Origin: Oceanomicrobium pacificus
Lineage (GTDB): Bacteria; Pseudomonadota; Alphaproteobacteria; Rhodobacterales; Rhodobacteraceae
Reading direction: 5' to 3'
Length of the DNA: 64,000 nucleotides
NCBI RefSeq assembly: GCF_009833495.1
Contig: NZ_WUWG01000003.1
Location: 744,001-808,000, forward strand
Each line of letters begins with the position of its first letter. Positions within the stretch are counted from its first letter, which is position 1. The translations under genes and the position numbers were made by a program. Under the pieces are notes generated by a model. It saw only the letters and a program-made list of their open reading frames with translations, was not told the DNA's origin and made no database searches. Below are positions 8,657 through 18,222 of the stretch, in pieces.

Positions 8657-10707
8657 CCGGACTGGAGGACCGAAGGCCCACCGGCCCAGGGGCGCACCCT
8701 TTGTGCCGGGTCGGTCCAGCGCAGGTCCGGCCGCTTGTTTGAGCCCCGGAAATAGACCGCAACCGCGCCGCGCTGGTCCAGATCGGATCGACCGATCGCG
8801 ACGCAGGGGCCATTTTGTGGCGCCGGGCCGGGCAGGATCAGCAGGTGCTGTGCCCGACAGACCGGCTCGAACCCTTCACCCTCGCGCATCAGGACGATCG
8901 TCCACGCGCCCGAACGGGCCAGACGAAGCCCTCCATCGCGGGTCCAGCCTGGCCGTTCTGCGGCGGCTTTCAGGTCCGCCGTGTCACCATCCGCCGCAAG
9001 CCAGTTCTCGACCGCAAACCGGTCGCCGCGGGCGTCCGACAGGCTGCGCCCTGCTTCGGTCAGAAGGCCCGCCACGCGCCCGGACGGGGCCACGATCAGG
9101 TCGGGCCGCGGCGTGAGCAACCAGAGGGCGATACCCGCGGCCGCCACCGGCAAGCCGCCCCAGTTGCGTCGCGCCGCAAGGCAAACCCACAGCCCCCCCG
9201 CCGTGACGAGAGCCAGTGCCATGGGCGGTCCGGCCGGCACAGCCGCCACCGCGCCGGGCCAAGACGCCACCGTCGCGGCAATGGCGAGCACCAGGGCAAT
9301 CCCCTTCCCCATCACCCAGAGCGCAGGCGCCGCCAGCCCGATCGGCGCGAGACAGGCCGCCGCAATCGCGCCCGGCATGATGACACTGCCCATCACCGGA
9401 ACGGCCAGCATGTTGGCAACAAGCCCGTAGCGCGGCGCGAGATTGAAGTGATAGGCGGCGAACGGTGCGGTCGCGGCACCTGCCACAAGGGCGCTTAGCG
9501 CCAGAGCCGCGAGCCAACGGGTCGCAAGCGCCGCCCATCCTTTGGCCGGCCCGAAGCGCCCGCGGACCGCGCCGAAGGCCGCGACCAGCGCCAGCGTGGC
9601 TGAAAAGGACATCTGGAAGCCGGCCTCCAGCACCGTTCCGGCAGGACCGAGGCACAGAAGGACCAGCGCCGCGATCGTCACCGACCTGATGGTCAGAGCC
9701 GGCCGGTCGAGCATCACGGCCCCGAGCATGATCGCCACCATGACAAACGCCCGCTGTGTCGCCACGTTTCCGCCGGAAAGGCCGAGATAGGCAATCCCGG
9801 CCGCGAGCGCGGCAAGTGCCGCAATCTTGCGAACAGGCCAGCGGTCCCCGACCGATGGCAGCATCAGCAGCGCCAGCCGCGCGAGCGCAAACACCAGTCC
9901 CGTCAGCATCCCCACATGCAGCCCGGAGATCGCCAGCAAATGCGCTAGGTTCGCTGCTCGCAGATGCGCCACATCGGCCGGATCAAGCTCCGAGCGGTCA
10001 CCGGTCAGGATCGCGGCGGCAAACCCGCCGCTCCGCCCGTCCATCCGCGACCGGAGTGCACGGGACAGACTGACGCGCCGGACCTCGATCCAAGTCCGCC
10101 AGCCGCGCGCGTCGGCAGGTGGATAGCGCAGCACCGGCAGGGGCGCGAAACCGGTGGCCCCTATCTGGCGGAAATAGCTGTAGCGCCGGAAGTCGAAACC
10201 GCCGGGTTCCACCGGGCCTTTCGGGGCGGCAAGCCCGGCTTCCATCAACAGTCCCTGGCCCGGCAGCAAGGGCCTGTCAGGCAAATCGCCGCGCATCACG
10301 ATCCGGACCCGTTCAAGCGGTGGGCCGGCCCATCCGAATAGCGTGACATCCTCCAGCAGCACACGCGGATGGCCACCGGCCGACCGGTCGAGCGCCACGA
10401 TCCGCCCCGCGACCGGACCATACCAGTCCCTTTCGATCACCGGCGTCGCGATCCGGACGGTTTTCAACGCCCCGAGCCCGAGGCCGCAGACCACTGCCAG
10501 CACGAGGAGGACCGGCACCGGCGTCGCCGCACGTTTCCAGCCGAGCCAGACGAGCGAGACGGCACCCGCCGCAGCCCAGAGAGCCGCCATGCGCGGTGTC
10601 GGCTCCTGCCAGAGCGCGGCATAGACCGCCATGCCGGCACCGAAGGCGACGATGGCGGCATCCGCCACCTGTCCGGCAGCGCGCGGGCTTTGCCCCGGCT
10701 CGGACAC
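8650..10707 (-). CDS. comEC: ComEC/Rec2-family DNA uptake membrane protein
   Basis: ComEC forms the inner-membrane channel that takes up single-stranded DNA in competent bacteria. The 685-residue protein starts with several membrane helices and a DUF4131-type domain (about 20-190). The competence domain runs from about 228 and has the hallmark [11 protein letters not shown] (256-266), followed by many transmembrane helices to about residue 540. The roughly 140-residue tail has no HxHxDH motif, so the metallo-beta-lactamase domain of Bacillus-type ComEC appears absent or degraded. It is convergent with lexA (7-base overlap) and divergent from gltX. Whether this strain is transformable cannot be told from the window. 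Confidence 0.9.
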   Translation of the reverse strand: MSEPGQSPRAAGQVADAAIVAFGAGMAVYAALWQEPTPRMAALWAAAGAVSLVWLGWKRAATPVPVLLVLAVVCGLGLGALKTVRIATPVIERDWYGPVAGRIVALDRSAGGHPRVLLEDVTLFGWAGPPLERVRIVMRGDLPDRPLLPGQGLLMEAGLAAPKGPVEPGGFDFRRYSYFRQIGATGFAPLPVLRYPPADARGWRTWIEVRRVSLSRALRSRMDGRSGGFAAAILTGDRSELDPADVAHLRAANLAHLLAISGLHVGMLTGLVFALARLALLMLPSVGDRWPVRKIAALAALAAGIAYLGLSGGNVATQRAFVMVAIMLGAVMLDRPALTIRSVTIAALVLLCLGPAGTVLEAGFQMSFSATLALVAAFGAVRGRFGPAKGWAALATRWLAALALSALVAGAATAPFAAYHFNLAPRYGLVANMLAVPVMGSVIMPGAIAAACLAPIGLAAPALWVMGKGIALVLAIAATVASWPGAVAAVPAGPPMALALVTAGGLWVCLAARRNWGGLPVAAAGIALWLLTPRPDLIVAPSGRVAGLLTEAGRSLSDARGDRFAVENWLAADGDTADLKAAAERPGWTRDGGLRLARSGAWTIVLMREGEGFEPVCRAQHLLILPGPAPQNGPCVAIGRSDLDQRGAVAVYFRGSNKRPDLRWTDPAQRVRPWAGGPSVLQSGQ

Positions 10708-10735
10708 GCCTCCCCCTTCCCGGGCCGATGGCCCC

Positions 10736-10765
10736 TTGTGACCGCGGACCGAAATGGCCTACATA
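10736..10765 (+). promoter_or_regulatory. candidate gltX promoter
   Basis: TTGTGA (10736-10741) and TACATA (10760-10765) lie 18 bases apart in the 102-base gap between divergent comEC and gltX. This would start transcription about 35 bases before the gltX ATG. The match is moderate. Confidence 0.45.
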
Positions 10766-10809
10766 CCGGGGCAAATTCTTCCCAATTCTTGGTTTCCGAG
10801 AGGTTAATC

Positions 10810-12219
10810 ATGGCTCCGACCGCCGCTGATACCGTCACGCGTTTCGCCCCGTCCCCGACCGGGTTCCTTCATATCGGCGGCGCCCGCACCGCCCTGTTCA
10901 ACTGGCTCTATGCCCGCCACAATGGCGGCAAGTTCCTGCTGCGGATCGAGGATACGGACCGCGCGCGCTCCACACCGGAGGCCACTGAGGCGATCCTTGA
11001 CGGCATGCGCTGGCTCGGGCTCGACTGGGACGGGGACGCGATCAGCCAGTTCGGCAACCGCGACCGCCATCAGGCCGTGGCAGAAGATATGGTCGCCCGC
11101 GGCACCGCCTATCGCTGCTATGCCACGAAAGAGGAAATCGACGCGTTCCGTGAGGCGGCAAAAGCTGAAGGTCGACCGCCGCTCTTCCGGTCGCCCTGGC
11201 GCGATGCCGATCCGGCGACAGCGCCCGATGCGCCTTATGTGGTGCGGCTGAAGGCGCCGCGCGACGGGGAAACCGTCATCCGCGACCGCGTTCAGGGCGA
11301 CGTCACCTTCCGCAACGAAACGCTCGACGATCTGATCCTCCTGCGCTCGGACGGCACGCCGACCTACCTGCTGGCAGTCGTCGTGGATGATCACGATATG
11401 GGTGTGACCCATGTGATCCGCGGTGACGACCATCTGACCAATGCCGCACGGCAGGCGCTCATCTATGCCGGAAATGGCTGGGATGTGCCTGAATTTGCAC
11501 ATATTCCGCTCATCCACGGTCCGGACGGCGCAAAACTGTCGAAACGCCACGGCGCGCTCGGCGTGGACGCCTATCGCGACATGGGCTATCCGGCGGAGGC
11601 GATGCGCAACTATCTGGCGCGGCTCGGCTGGTCGCACGGAGATGACGAGTTTTTCACCACCGAACAGGCGATCGGCTGGTTCGATCTGGCGCAGGTCGGC
11701 AAATCGCCTGCGCGATTCGACTTCAAGAAGCTGGAAAACCTGTCCGGCCAGCATATCCGCGCGATGGCGAATGACCGGCTTCTGGCCGAGGTCGAAGATT
11801 TTATTGCGGTGCAAAACAATCCGCCGCTCACCGATACGCAGCGGGCGCTCTTTCTCTCTGCGATGGACGGGCTGAAGGAACGCTCCAAGACATTCCCGGA
11901 ACTTCTTGAAATGGCGCACTTCTTCTTGGGTGAGCGCCCCTTTGTGCCGGATGCGAAAGCAGCAGCGATCCTCGATCCGGTATCCCGTGGTATGCTGAAC
12001 AGATTGACTTCGCGCCTGCGGGATGCTAGCTGGTCCGCAGAGAACCTTCAGGCCGTCACCCGTGACTTCGCCGAGGGGGAAAACCTGAAACTTGGCAAGG
12101 TGGCACAGCCACTGCGCGCAGCCCTGACCGGACGCACGGTGTCTCCGAGCGTGTTTGAGGTCATGGAGCTGATCGGACGCGACGAAACCCTCGCCCGACT
12201 CGAGGACAGCGCTGTCTGA
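10810..12219 (+). CDS. gltX: glutamyl-tRNA synthetase
   Basis: GltX charges tRNA-Glu (and in many alphaproteobacteria also tRNA-Gln, for later amidation). The 469 residues form a class I synthetase with [13 protein letters not shown] (12-24, HIGH motif) and the ATP loop KLSKR (242-246, KMSKS type). The C-terminal anticodon-binding helical domain runs from about 320. The start at 10810 gives the conserved N-terminus; longer upstream frames have no family match. A 141-base gap with short repeats separates it from gltA. Confidence 0.97.
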   Translation: MAPTAADTVTRFAPSPTGFLHIGGARTALFNWLYARHNGGKFLLRIEDTDRARSTPEATEAILDGMRWLGLDWDGDAISQFGNRDRHQAVAEDMVARGTAYRCYATKEEIDAFREAAKAEGRPPLFRSPWRDADPATAPDAPYVVRLKAPRDGETVIRDRVQGDVTFRNETLDDLILLRSDGTPTYLLAVVVDDHDMGVTHVIRGDDHLTNAARQALIYAGNGWDVPEFAHIPLIHGPDGAKLSKRHGALGVDAYRDMGYPAEAMRNYLARLGWSHGDDEFFTTEQAIGWFDLAQVGKSPARFDFKKLENLSGQHIRAMANDRLLAEVEDFIAVQNNPPLTDTQRALFLSAMDGLKERSKTFPELLEMAHFFLGERPFVPDAKAAAILDPVSRGMLNRLTSRLRDASWSAENLQAVTRDFAEGENLKLGKVAQPLRAALTGRTVSPSVFEVMELIGRDETLARLEDSAV

Positions 12220-12246
12220 CGCACGGGATGTCAGGCGCTCGGTGGC

Positions 12247-12298
12247 GGCGCATCCCGCGCTCCGCCGGCGCATCCCACGCGCCGCGCATGCGCATCCC
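12247..12298 (+). repeat. three spaced copies of GCGCATCCC between gltX and gltA
   Basis: GGCGCATCCC starts at 12247 and 12267, and TGCGCATCCC at 12289, giving a period of 20-22 bases in the 141-base gltX-gltA gap. An upstream GGGATG (12225-12230) could pair with one copy. The spacing, about two helical turns, could suit protein binding, but the same 10-mer also occurs by chance elsewhere in this GC-rich sequence. Confidence 0.5.
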
Positions 12299-12360
12299 CG
12301 GCCAGGGATCAGCGATGAGCAGAGCTGCCGGCAGGCAGGTACGAAGGACAAGGATAGACG

Positions 12361-13653
12361 ATGTCAGAACAGAAAAATGCCAAACTCGACCTGAAGGGCC
12401 AGACCTTCGAACTGCCGTTGAAGAGCCCGACACTCGGACCCGATGTCGTCGATATCCGCAAACTCTATGCCGAAGCCGACGTGTTCACCTACGATCCGGG
12501 CTTCACCTCCACCGCCTCCTGCGAAAGCTCGATCACCTATATTGACGGTGGCAAGGGCGAGCTGCTCTATCGCGGCTACCCGATCGACCAGCTGGCCGAA
12601 AAATCCCACTTCCTCGAGGTGTGCTTCCTGCTGCTTTACGGCGAGCTGCCGACCGCGACCGAACTGACCGATTTCGAGACCCGCGTCACCCGTCACACGA
12701 TGCTCCACGAGCAGATGACGAATTTCTTCCGCGGTTTCCGCCGCGACGCACACCCGATGGCCATCGTCTGCGGCGTTGTCGGCGCCATGTCGGCCTTCTA
12801 CCATGACAGCACCGATATTTCCGATCCGTGGCAGCGCGAAGTGGCCACCATCCGGCTGATCGCCAAACTGCCGACGATCGTGGCCTGGGCCTACAAATAC
12901 CATGTCGGCCAGCCCTTCGTTTATCCGCGCAACGATCTCGACTATGCGTCGAACTTCCTGCACATGTGTTTCTCGGTCCCGGCCGAGGAGTATAATGTCG
13001 ACCCGATCCTGTCGCGCGCGATGGACCGGATATTCACCCTCCACGCAGATCACGAGCAGAATGCCTCGACTTCCACGGTGCGGCTCGCGGGCTCCTCGGG
13101 TGCCAACCCGTTCGCCTGTATTGCGGCCGGTGTCGCCTGCCTCTGGGGCCCTGCGCATGGCGGCGCGAACGAAGCCTGCCTGCGCATGCTGCGCGAAATC
13201 GGCTCGGTCGACCGCATCCCCGAATTCATCGAGCGCGCGCATGACAAGAACGACCCGTTCCGCCTGATGGGCTTCGGGCACCGGGTCTACAAGAATTACG
13301 ACCCGCGCGCGAAAGTGATGCAGGAAACCGCCAAGGAAGTGCTCGAATTGCTCGGGGTGGAAGACAATCCGACCCTGCAGGTGGCACAGGAGCTGGAACG
13401 GATCGCCCTGTCCGACCAGTATTTCATCGACAAGAAACTCTACCCGAATGTGGATTTCTATTCCGGCATCATCCTCGATGCGATGGGCTTCCCGACCTCG
13501 ATGTTCACGCCGATCTTCGCGCTCGCGCGCACCGTCGGCTGGATTTCCCAGTGGAAGGAAATGCTGGAGGATCCGACGCAGAAGATCGGTCGCCCGCGCC
13601 AGCTCTATACGGGCGCCGCGCATCGCGACTATGTCGACGTCGAAAAACGCTGA
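12361..13653 (+). CDS. gltA: citrate synthase (type II)
   Basis: GltA condenses oxaloacetate and acetyl-CoA to citrate, the entry step of the TCA cycle. The 430-residue length and N-terminal strands fit the hexameric, NADH-sensitive type II enzyme of Gram-negative bacteria. Active-site blocks are [11 protein letters not shown] (226-236), [10 protein letters not shown] with His266, [13 protein letters not shown] with His307, and the VDFYSG region with the catalytic Asp. The gene is followed 8 bases later by a strong terminator, so it is probably monocistronic or cotranscribed with gltX. Confidence 0.97.
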   Translation: MSEQKNAKLDLKGQTFELPLKSPTLGPDVVDIRKLYAEADVFTYDPGFTSTASCESSITYIDGGKGELLYRGYPIDQLAEKSHFLEVCFLLLYGELPTATELTDFETRVTRHTMLHEQMTNFFRGFRRDAHPMAIVCGVVGAMSAFYHDSTDISDPWQREVATIRLIAKLPTIVAWAYKYHVGQPFVYPRNDLDYASNFLHMCFSVPAEEYNVDPILSRAMDRIFTLHADHEQNASTSTVRLAGSSGANPFACIAAGVACLWGPAHGGANEACLRMLREIGSVDRIPEFIERAHDKNDPFRLMGFGHRVYKNYDPRAKVMQETAKEVLELLGVEDNPTLQVAQELERIALSDQYFIDKKLYPNVDFYSGIILDAMGFPTSMFTPIFALARTVGWISQWKEMLEDPTQKIGRPRQLYTGAAHRDYVDVEKR

Positions 13654-13660
13654 TATCAGG

Positions 13661-13691
13661 ACGGGCGCCGGGGCAATCCGGCGCCCGTTTT
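13661..13691 (+). terminator. gltA intrinsic terminator
   Basis: A perfect 11-bp stem (ACGGGCGCCGG 13661-13671 with CCGGCGCCCGT 13678-13688) has a 6-base loop and is followed by TTTT (13688-13691). The following YbaK-like gene starts only 7 bases further on. Confidence 0.9.
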
Positions 13692-13698
13692 CCATCCG

Positions 13699-14169
13699 AT
13701 GAGCAAGAGCCTGAAACGTGTGATCGCCGATGCCGAAGCGCGGGGCCTGCAGATCGAGGTCCTGCGGATGGACGACGGCACCCTGACGGCGCAGGCCGCC
13801 GCCGATGCGGTGGGCACGACGCCTGCACAGATCGTGAAGTCGATCATCTTCCGCGATGCGGCGACCGACGAGCATGTGCTCTTCCTGACCGCGGGCCACA
13901 ACCGCGTCTGTCCCGACAGGGCCGCGCAAGTCGCGGGAATCGACCTTGCCAAGGCCGATGCGGCCAGCATCCGACGGGTGACCGGGTTTGCGATTGGCGG
14001 CGTGTCGCCGCTCGGCCATCTGACGCCGATCCGGACCTATCTCGACCCGGATATCCTGAACTTCGACACGGTCTGGGCCGCGGCCGGCACGCCGCACCAT
14101 CTGTTCGAGATCGCACCGGACGCCCTCCAGAAGGCCACGGGCGCGACCACGGCGGCCTTTACGGTCTGA
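13699..14169 (+). CDS. YbaK/EbsC-family aminoacyl-tRNA deacylase
   Basis: The family hydrolyses wrongly charged tRNAs (YbaK acts on Cys-tRNA-Pro; other members differ). The 156 residues match the single-domain fold: an N-terminal helix, an AADAVGTTPAQIVKSIIF block (about 34-51) and the late GFAIGGVSPLGH (about 95-106), the family's most conserved loop. The substrate cannot be assigned. The ATG lies right behind the gltA terminator with no clear ribosome-binding site, so it may depend on read-through or its start may be misplaced; GTG at 13720 is an alternative. Its end overlaps lpxB (convergent) by 11 bases. Confidence 0.85.
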   Translation: MSKSLKRVIADAEARGLQIEVLRMDDGTLTAQAAADAVGTTPAQIVKSIIFRDAATDEHVLFLTAGHNRVCPDRAAQVAGIDLAKADAASIRRVTGFAIGGVSPLGHLTPIRTYLDPDILNFDTVWAAAGTPHHLFEIAPDALQKATGATTAAFTV

Positions 14170-15346
14170 TCTGGTCCAGCACGCTGCGCGCCGCGCGGCG
14201 CCCGGGCGGCAGATCACCCTGCCCCAGCAACGTCATCGACGTGGCAAATGCCGCTTTCTGGGCGGCCATCGCGTCCGGATCGTCCAGGAGCGCGGCCACG
14301 CCGCCTGCCAGCGCCGCCGGCGTGCAGTCCTCCAGCAGATATTCCGGCACGATGCGGCTGTCGGTCAGGATGTTGACGAGCGTGACCGTGTCGAGCTTCA
14401 CCAGCCTGCGGGCGAGAAACTGCGAGAACTTCGCCCCACGATAGGCAATCACCATCGGCGTGCTGGCGGCCGCCAGTTCCAAGGACACGGTGCCCGAGGC
14501 CGCAAGCGCCAGATCGGCCGCGGCAAAGCAGGCCCGCTTGCGGGCAAGCGCGGCCTCGGCCGGCAAATCGCCCGGCTCAAGGAGCCGGACGGACAGGCCG
14601 CTTCCCGCGATCATGTCGCGCAAGGTTTCGGCCTGCGGCCCGACGGTCTGCATGAGCAGTTGCACGTCCGGCCGGTCGGCCTGCACCTGTCCGGCGGCCT
14701 GCAAGAAATCGGGGCCGAGCCGGAACACTTCCCCGCCGCGGCTTCCCGGCAGAAGCAGCAGCAACGGTCCGTCGCCGGGCGCAAATTCAGCGCGGAACCT
14801 GTCGATATCGGCGGCGCTTGGCTGCGGTTCCGTCACGACCGGATGCCCGACGAAATCGCAGGTCAAGCCCGCGGCTTCCATATAGGGCGGCTCAAAGGGC
14901 AGCAGGGCCAGCACATGGTCCACGACCTTCGCCATCTTGGCAGCGCGACCGGGCCGCCAGGCCCAGACCGAGGGCGCGACATAGTGGATCACCTTCAGGT
15001 CCGGCAGCTGTTGTCGCGCCCGCCGTGCGACCCGCAGCGTGAAATCGGGACTGTCGATGGTGACGAGCGCGTCGGGCCGTGCCGCCACAACCGCCTCAGC
15101 CGTCTCGCGGATCCGGCGCAAGAGGAGCGGCAGGCGCGGCAGCACCTCGGCCACACCCATCACCGACAGATCCTCCATCGGGAAGCGGCTCTCCAGCCCC
15201 TCGGCGGCCATTTCCGGCCCGCCAACCCCATCCACCTGTGGCGGTGCGCCAAGCTCGTCACGCAGGCCGGACAGAAGCGCCGCGCCCAGCCGGTCGCCCG
15301 ACGGTTCGCCGGCGATCAGGAAAAATTTCGGATCTGCCGCCGTCAT
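14159..15346 (-). CDS. lpxB: lipid-A-disaccharide synthase
   Basis: LpxB joins UDP-diacylglucosamine and lipid X into the lipid A disaccharide at the inner-membrane surface. The 395-residue GT19 glycosyltransferase has the N-terminal AGEPSGDRLGAAL (12-24), HYVAPSVWAWRPGRAAKM in the middle and the sugar-nucleotide region LLLPGSRGGEV. It is the last gene of the minus-strand lpx run and overlaps lpxI by 4 bases, so it is translationally coupled to the enzyme that makes lipid X. Confidence 0.96.
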   Translation of the reverse strand: MTAADPKFFLIAGEPSGDRLGAALLSGLRDELGAPPQVDGVGGPEMAAEGLESRFPMEDLSVMGVAEVLPRLPLLLRRIRETAEAVVAARPDALVTIDSPDFTLRVARRARQQLPDLKVIHYVAPSVWAWRPGRAAKMAKVVDHVLALLPFEPPYMEAAGLTCDFVGHPVVTEPQPSAADIDRFRAEFAPGDGPLLLLLPGSRGGEVFRLGPDFLQAAGQVQADRPDVQLLMQTVGPQAETLRDMIAGSGLSVRLLEPGDLPAEAALARKRACFAAADLALAASGTVSLELAAASTPMVIAYRGAKFSQFLARRLVKLDTVTLVNILTDSRIVPEYLLEDCTPAALAGGVAALLDDPDAMAAQKAAFATSMTLLGQGDLPPGRRAARSVLDQIRP

Positions 15347-16230
15347 GGCGAGGGATCGGCCGGTCGCGCCCAGAGAAAGAGCCCGTGGCGGTCTGCCTCG
15401 GCAACCGTCTCGTCGAGACCGAGGATGAGCACGCTGTCGGCCTGCACTACAACGCCTGCCAGCCCGGCCGTGGCCGCATGGGTCATCGTATCGGGACCGA
15501 TCGCGGGCAAGTCGACGCGCCAGTCCTGCCCCTGTTTCGGCGCCTTCAGCAGCACGCCGCGGCTGCCTTTCGGGTCGGGCCGGAAGCGGGCGCCGGTCTT
15601 GGCCACGAAATCGAGCATCTGGTCGGTGCCCTGAATGGATTCGGTGGCAAGGCAGATGCCCTGCGCCACCACGGCCCCCTGCCCGACATCGACCTCGCCA
15701 AGGGCGGCCACGATCTGGGCCGCACGGGCGGCATCGCTGCGGTCGTCCGGTCCGGGCTTGGCTTGGGTATAGACGCCCTCGCGTGCAATCAGGTTGGCGA
15801 GCATCGCATGGGGAGCGATCACCTTCATCCCTTCCGCCTCGAAAATGCCCGCGATCGCGCGGAGCGTTTCGTCATCCCCCTTTTTCAGGGCGGGCAGCAC
15901 GGTCGCGGCGAGCTTCACGCCCTTCATGTCGAACCTCAGCGGGTTCAGTTTCGGGCGCACCATGCCGCCCGCGAAGGACACGGCGGTGCAACCCGCTTTC
16001 TTGAGATCGGCAAAGAGCCGGCCCGCCTTCTCGAAAACCGCATGGATGGTCGGGTGTTCGCCGGCCCAGTCCACCTCGATTCCTTCAAAGGTCACCACAC
16101 GGTAGTTGAGGCCCTGCCTGCGGCATTCCTCCGCCACCATGCGCGGCAGGACCCCGGCACCCGATATGATGCCGAGACCGCCAAACAGTTCGGGCGGCGG
16201 GAAGGTCGGGGCATCGCTCTGGTCAGCCAT
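15343..16230 (-). CDS. lpxI: UDP-2,3-diacylglucosamine diphosphatase, LpxI type
   Basis: LpxI hydrolyses UDP-2,3-diacylglucosamine to lipid X. It is the unrelated substitute for LpxH found in alphaproteobacteria. The 295 residues show the DUF1009 layout: GLGIISGAGVLPRMVAEECR (about 19-38) at the front and, at the end, GVVVQADSVLILGLDETVAEADRHG (split over about 263-290). It lies between lpxA (9-base gap) and lpxB (4-base overlap), exactly where the pathway needs this activity. Confidence 0.95.
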   Translation of the reverse strand: MADQSDAPTFPPPELFGGLGIISGAGVLPRMVAEECRRQGLNYRVVTFEGIEVDWAGEHPTIHAVFEKAGRLFADLKKAGCTAVSFAGGMVRPKLNPLRFDMKGVKLAATVLPALKKGDDETLRAIAGIFEAEGMKVIAPHAMLANLIAREGVYTQAKPGPDDRSDAARAAQIVAALGEVDVGQGAVVAQGICLATESIQGTDQMLDFVAKTGARFRPDPKGSRGVLLKAPKQGQDWRVDLPAIGPDTMTHAATAGLAGVVVQADSVLILGLDETVAEADRHGLFLWARPADPSP

Positions 16231-16239
16231 GGCCAGCTG

Positions 16240-17040
16240 TCAGTCCGGCACCGTCAGGTGGCGCGCCGTGTCCGACAGGATGAATTGCGTCACCTCGACC
16301 ACGAGCGGATTGTCGGCCCGGGCCTCGGCCACCTTACGGGCGCGGTCCTGCACCGTGCCCTCTCCGGAGAAGATCTCCGAATAGGCGGCGCGGAGCCCGT
16401 TGATCTGGTCCTTGGGCGCGCCCTTGCGCTTCAGTCCGACAAGGTTGAGCCCGGCCAGCGCGCCCCGATTGCCGGTCGCCATGCCGAACGGGATCAGATC
16501 GGCGACGAGGCCGGTCTTGCCGCCCACCATAGCGCCCCGCCCGATCCGGCAGAACTGGTGGACGCCCGCCTGTCCGCCGATGATCACGTCGTCCTCGACC
16601 GTCACATGGCCCGACACGGAGGTGTGGTTCGCAACCACAAGCCGGTTGCCGAGCATACAGTCATGCCCGACATGGACACCCATCATGTAAAGGCTGTCAT
16701 CCCCGACACGGGTCAGACCGCCGCCGCCTTCTGTGCCGGGGTTCATCGTCACATGCTCGCGGATCATGTTGCGCGCGCCGATCTCCAGCCGGGTCTTCTC
16801 GCCGCGGAATTTCAGATCCTGCGGCTGGTGCCCGATCGAAGCGAAGGGCCAGATGCGGGTCTTCTCGCCCACGCTGGTATCGCCGGCCACAACGACATGG
16901 CTGATCAGTTCCACACCGTCGGCCAGAACCACCTGCGGCCCGACATGGCAATAGGGGCCGATCACAACGCCCGCGCCGATGCGCGCGCCTTCCTCGACGA
17001 TGGCGGTCGGATGGATCTGCGCCGTCTGGTCGATGCTCAT
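16240..17040 (-). CDS. lpxA: acyl-ACP--UDP-N-acetylglucosamine O-acyltransferase
   Basis: LpxA adds the first 3-hydroxyacyl chain to UDP-GlcNAc, starting lipid A synthesis. The 266-residue protein is a left-handed beta helix of hexapeptide repeats (about 1-190) with the catalytic-His region GVHVGHDCMLGN. The C-terminal helical domain contains LVGLKRKG and GLRAAY. It sits 12 bases after fabZ. The chain length chosen by its hydrocarbon ruler cannot be read safely from sequence alone. Confidence 0.96.
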   Translation of the reverse strand: MSIDQTAQIHPTAIVEEGARIGAGVVIGPYCHVGPQVVLADGVELISHVVVAGDTSVGEKTRIWPFASIGHQPQDLKFRGEKTRLEIGARNMIREHVTMNPGTEGGGGLTRVGDDSLYMMGVHVGHDCMLGNRLVVANHTSVSGHVTVEDDVIIGGQAGVHQFCRIGRGAMVGGKTGLVADLIPFGMATGNRGALAGLNLVGLKRKGAPKDQINGLRAAYSEIFSGEGTVQDRARKVAEARADNPLVVEVTQFILSDTARHLTVPD

Positions 17041-17052
17041 GGCAGGTCTCCC

Positions 17053-17529
17053 TCAGGCGCCGTCCGGCGGCGCGATCATGGCGGAAAATTCAGCCTCGGC
17101 GACGACCTTGCCATCAACCATGCCCTCGCCCCAGAATTTCCAGACCTTGCCGCGGCCGCGCACCACTTTCACATGCAGCTCCAGCTGGTCGCCGGGGCTC
17201 ACGATCTGGCGGAACTTGGTCTTCTCCAGCGTCATGAAATAGACCAGCATATCGCTGTCGATCAGGTCGAGCGACTTGACCACCAGCACGGCCGCCGTCT
17301 GTGCCATCGCCTCGACGATGGTCACTCCTGGCATCACCGGGCGGGCCGGGAAATGGCCCTCGAAATGCGGCTCGTTCACCGTGACATTCTTGATCCCGAC
17401 AGCACTCTCATTGACCTTGATGTCACGCACCTTGTCGATGAACAGGAACGGGTAGCGGTGCGGGATCATCCGCTTGATCTCAAGAATGTCGGCGCTCGGC
17501 AGCGCCGTGTCGGTTGTCTGTTCAGACAT
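17053..17529 (-). CDS. fabZ: 3-hydroxyacyl-ACP dehydratase
   Basis: FabZ removes water from 3-hydroxyacyl-ACP in fatty acid elongation and competes with LpxA for the same substrates, which explains the linkage. The 158-residue hot-dog protein has [12 protein letters not shown] (23-34) and the catalytic [20 protein letters not shown], with His59 and Glu73. It lies between ompH and lpxA. In many relatives lpxD occupies the gap upstream of fabZ, but here that gap is only 51 bases. Confidence 0.96.
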   Translation of the reverse strand: MSEQTTDTALPSADILEIKRMIPHRYPFLFIDKVRDIKVNESAVGIKNVTVNEPHFEGHFPARPVMPGVTIVEAMAQTAAVLVVKSLDLIDSDMLVYFMTLEKTKFRQIVSPGDQLELHVKVVRGRGKVWKFWGEGMVDGKVVAEAEFSAMIAPPDGA

Positions 17530-17580
17530 GGGGTCCGTCCTCGTTCTGAATCCTCTGGCGGGGCGGCCGGGCCGCCTGCC

Positions 17581-18216
17581 TCATGGGTCGGTTATATCGG
17601 AAATATCCGTGAAGGCGAGATCGAGTCGCTCGATCACCTCCTGCGTCACGTTGAGCCTGCGGTCCGACAGGATGAGCGCGCTTTGCTCCATGATCGCCAG
17701 TGCGCCGCGCTCGACCATCACCGCCTGCAGAACCGGCGCCGTGCGCACCAGAAAATTGCGCCGCAGCCCGTCATATTTCTCCAGGAGTGCGTCGGCCTTG
17801 CCCTCCTGGGCCTCGCGCGCCGCCACGACCTTGCGGTCGAACGCATCCGCGAGCGCGCGGAACTCGTCCTTCGTGACCGTGTCGCGCAGGTCCGTCAGCC
17901 GCTGTTCCTCGCGCTCGAACTCGCGCTCCAGATTGCGACTCTCGGCCCGCAGGCTGTCGGCCTCTTCCTCCTGCAGGCGCAGGATCTCGCGCCCGATGAC
18001 GCTGTCGGTCAGGAGCCGGTCCTGATTGATGACAAGGATCGCCGGGTTCGACGGCATTGCGCCAATGGGCGCCGTTGCGCCGCTGGTGGGCGCACCCAAG
18101 GGGGCCGCGGTGCCCGCAGTTCCCTCCTGCGCCGTCGCCGGCGGTGCCCCAGCCCCGCCAAGGAGCAGGGCCAGCACCGCCGCGGGGCCTATGCCGCGAA
18201 ACCCGATCATGTGCAA
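17581..18216 (-). CDS. OmpH/Skp-family periplasmic chaperone
   Basis: Skp-type chaperones carry unfolded outer-membrane proteins to BamA. The 211-residue protein has a signal peptide with a predicted cut after Ala29 (PATA/QEG). A short Ala/Pro-rich stretch follows, then a long charged alpha-hairpin (about 75-175, with EEADSLRAESRNLEREF and EREEQRLTDLRD) typical of the tentacles. It starts 6 bases after bamA, so the chaperone and the insertase are cotranscribed. The two Met codons at the start (residues 1 and 3) make the exact start uncertain by two codons. Confidence 0.88.
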   Translation of the reverse strand: MHMIGFRGIGPAAVLALLLGGAGAPPATAQEGTAGTAAPLGAPTSGATAPIGAMPSNPAILVINQDRLLTDSVIGREILRLQEEEADSLRAESRNLEREFEREEQRLTDLRDTVTKDEFRALADAFDRKVVAAREAQEGKADALLEKYDGLRRNFLVRTAPVLQAVMVERGALAIMEQSALILSDRRLNVTQEVIERLDLAFTDISDITDP

Positions 18217-18222
18217 ACTATG

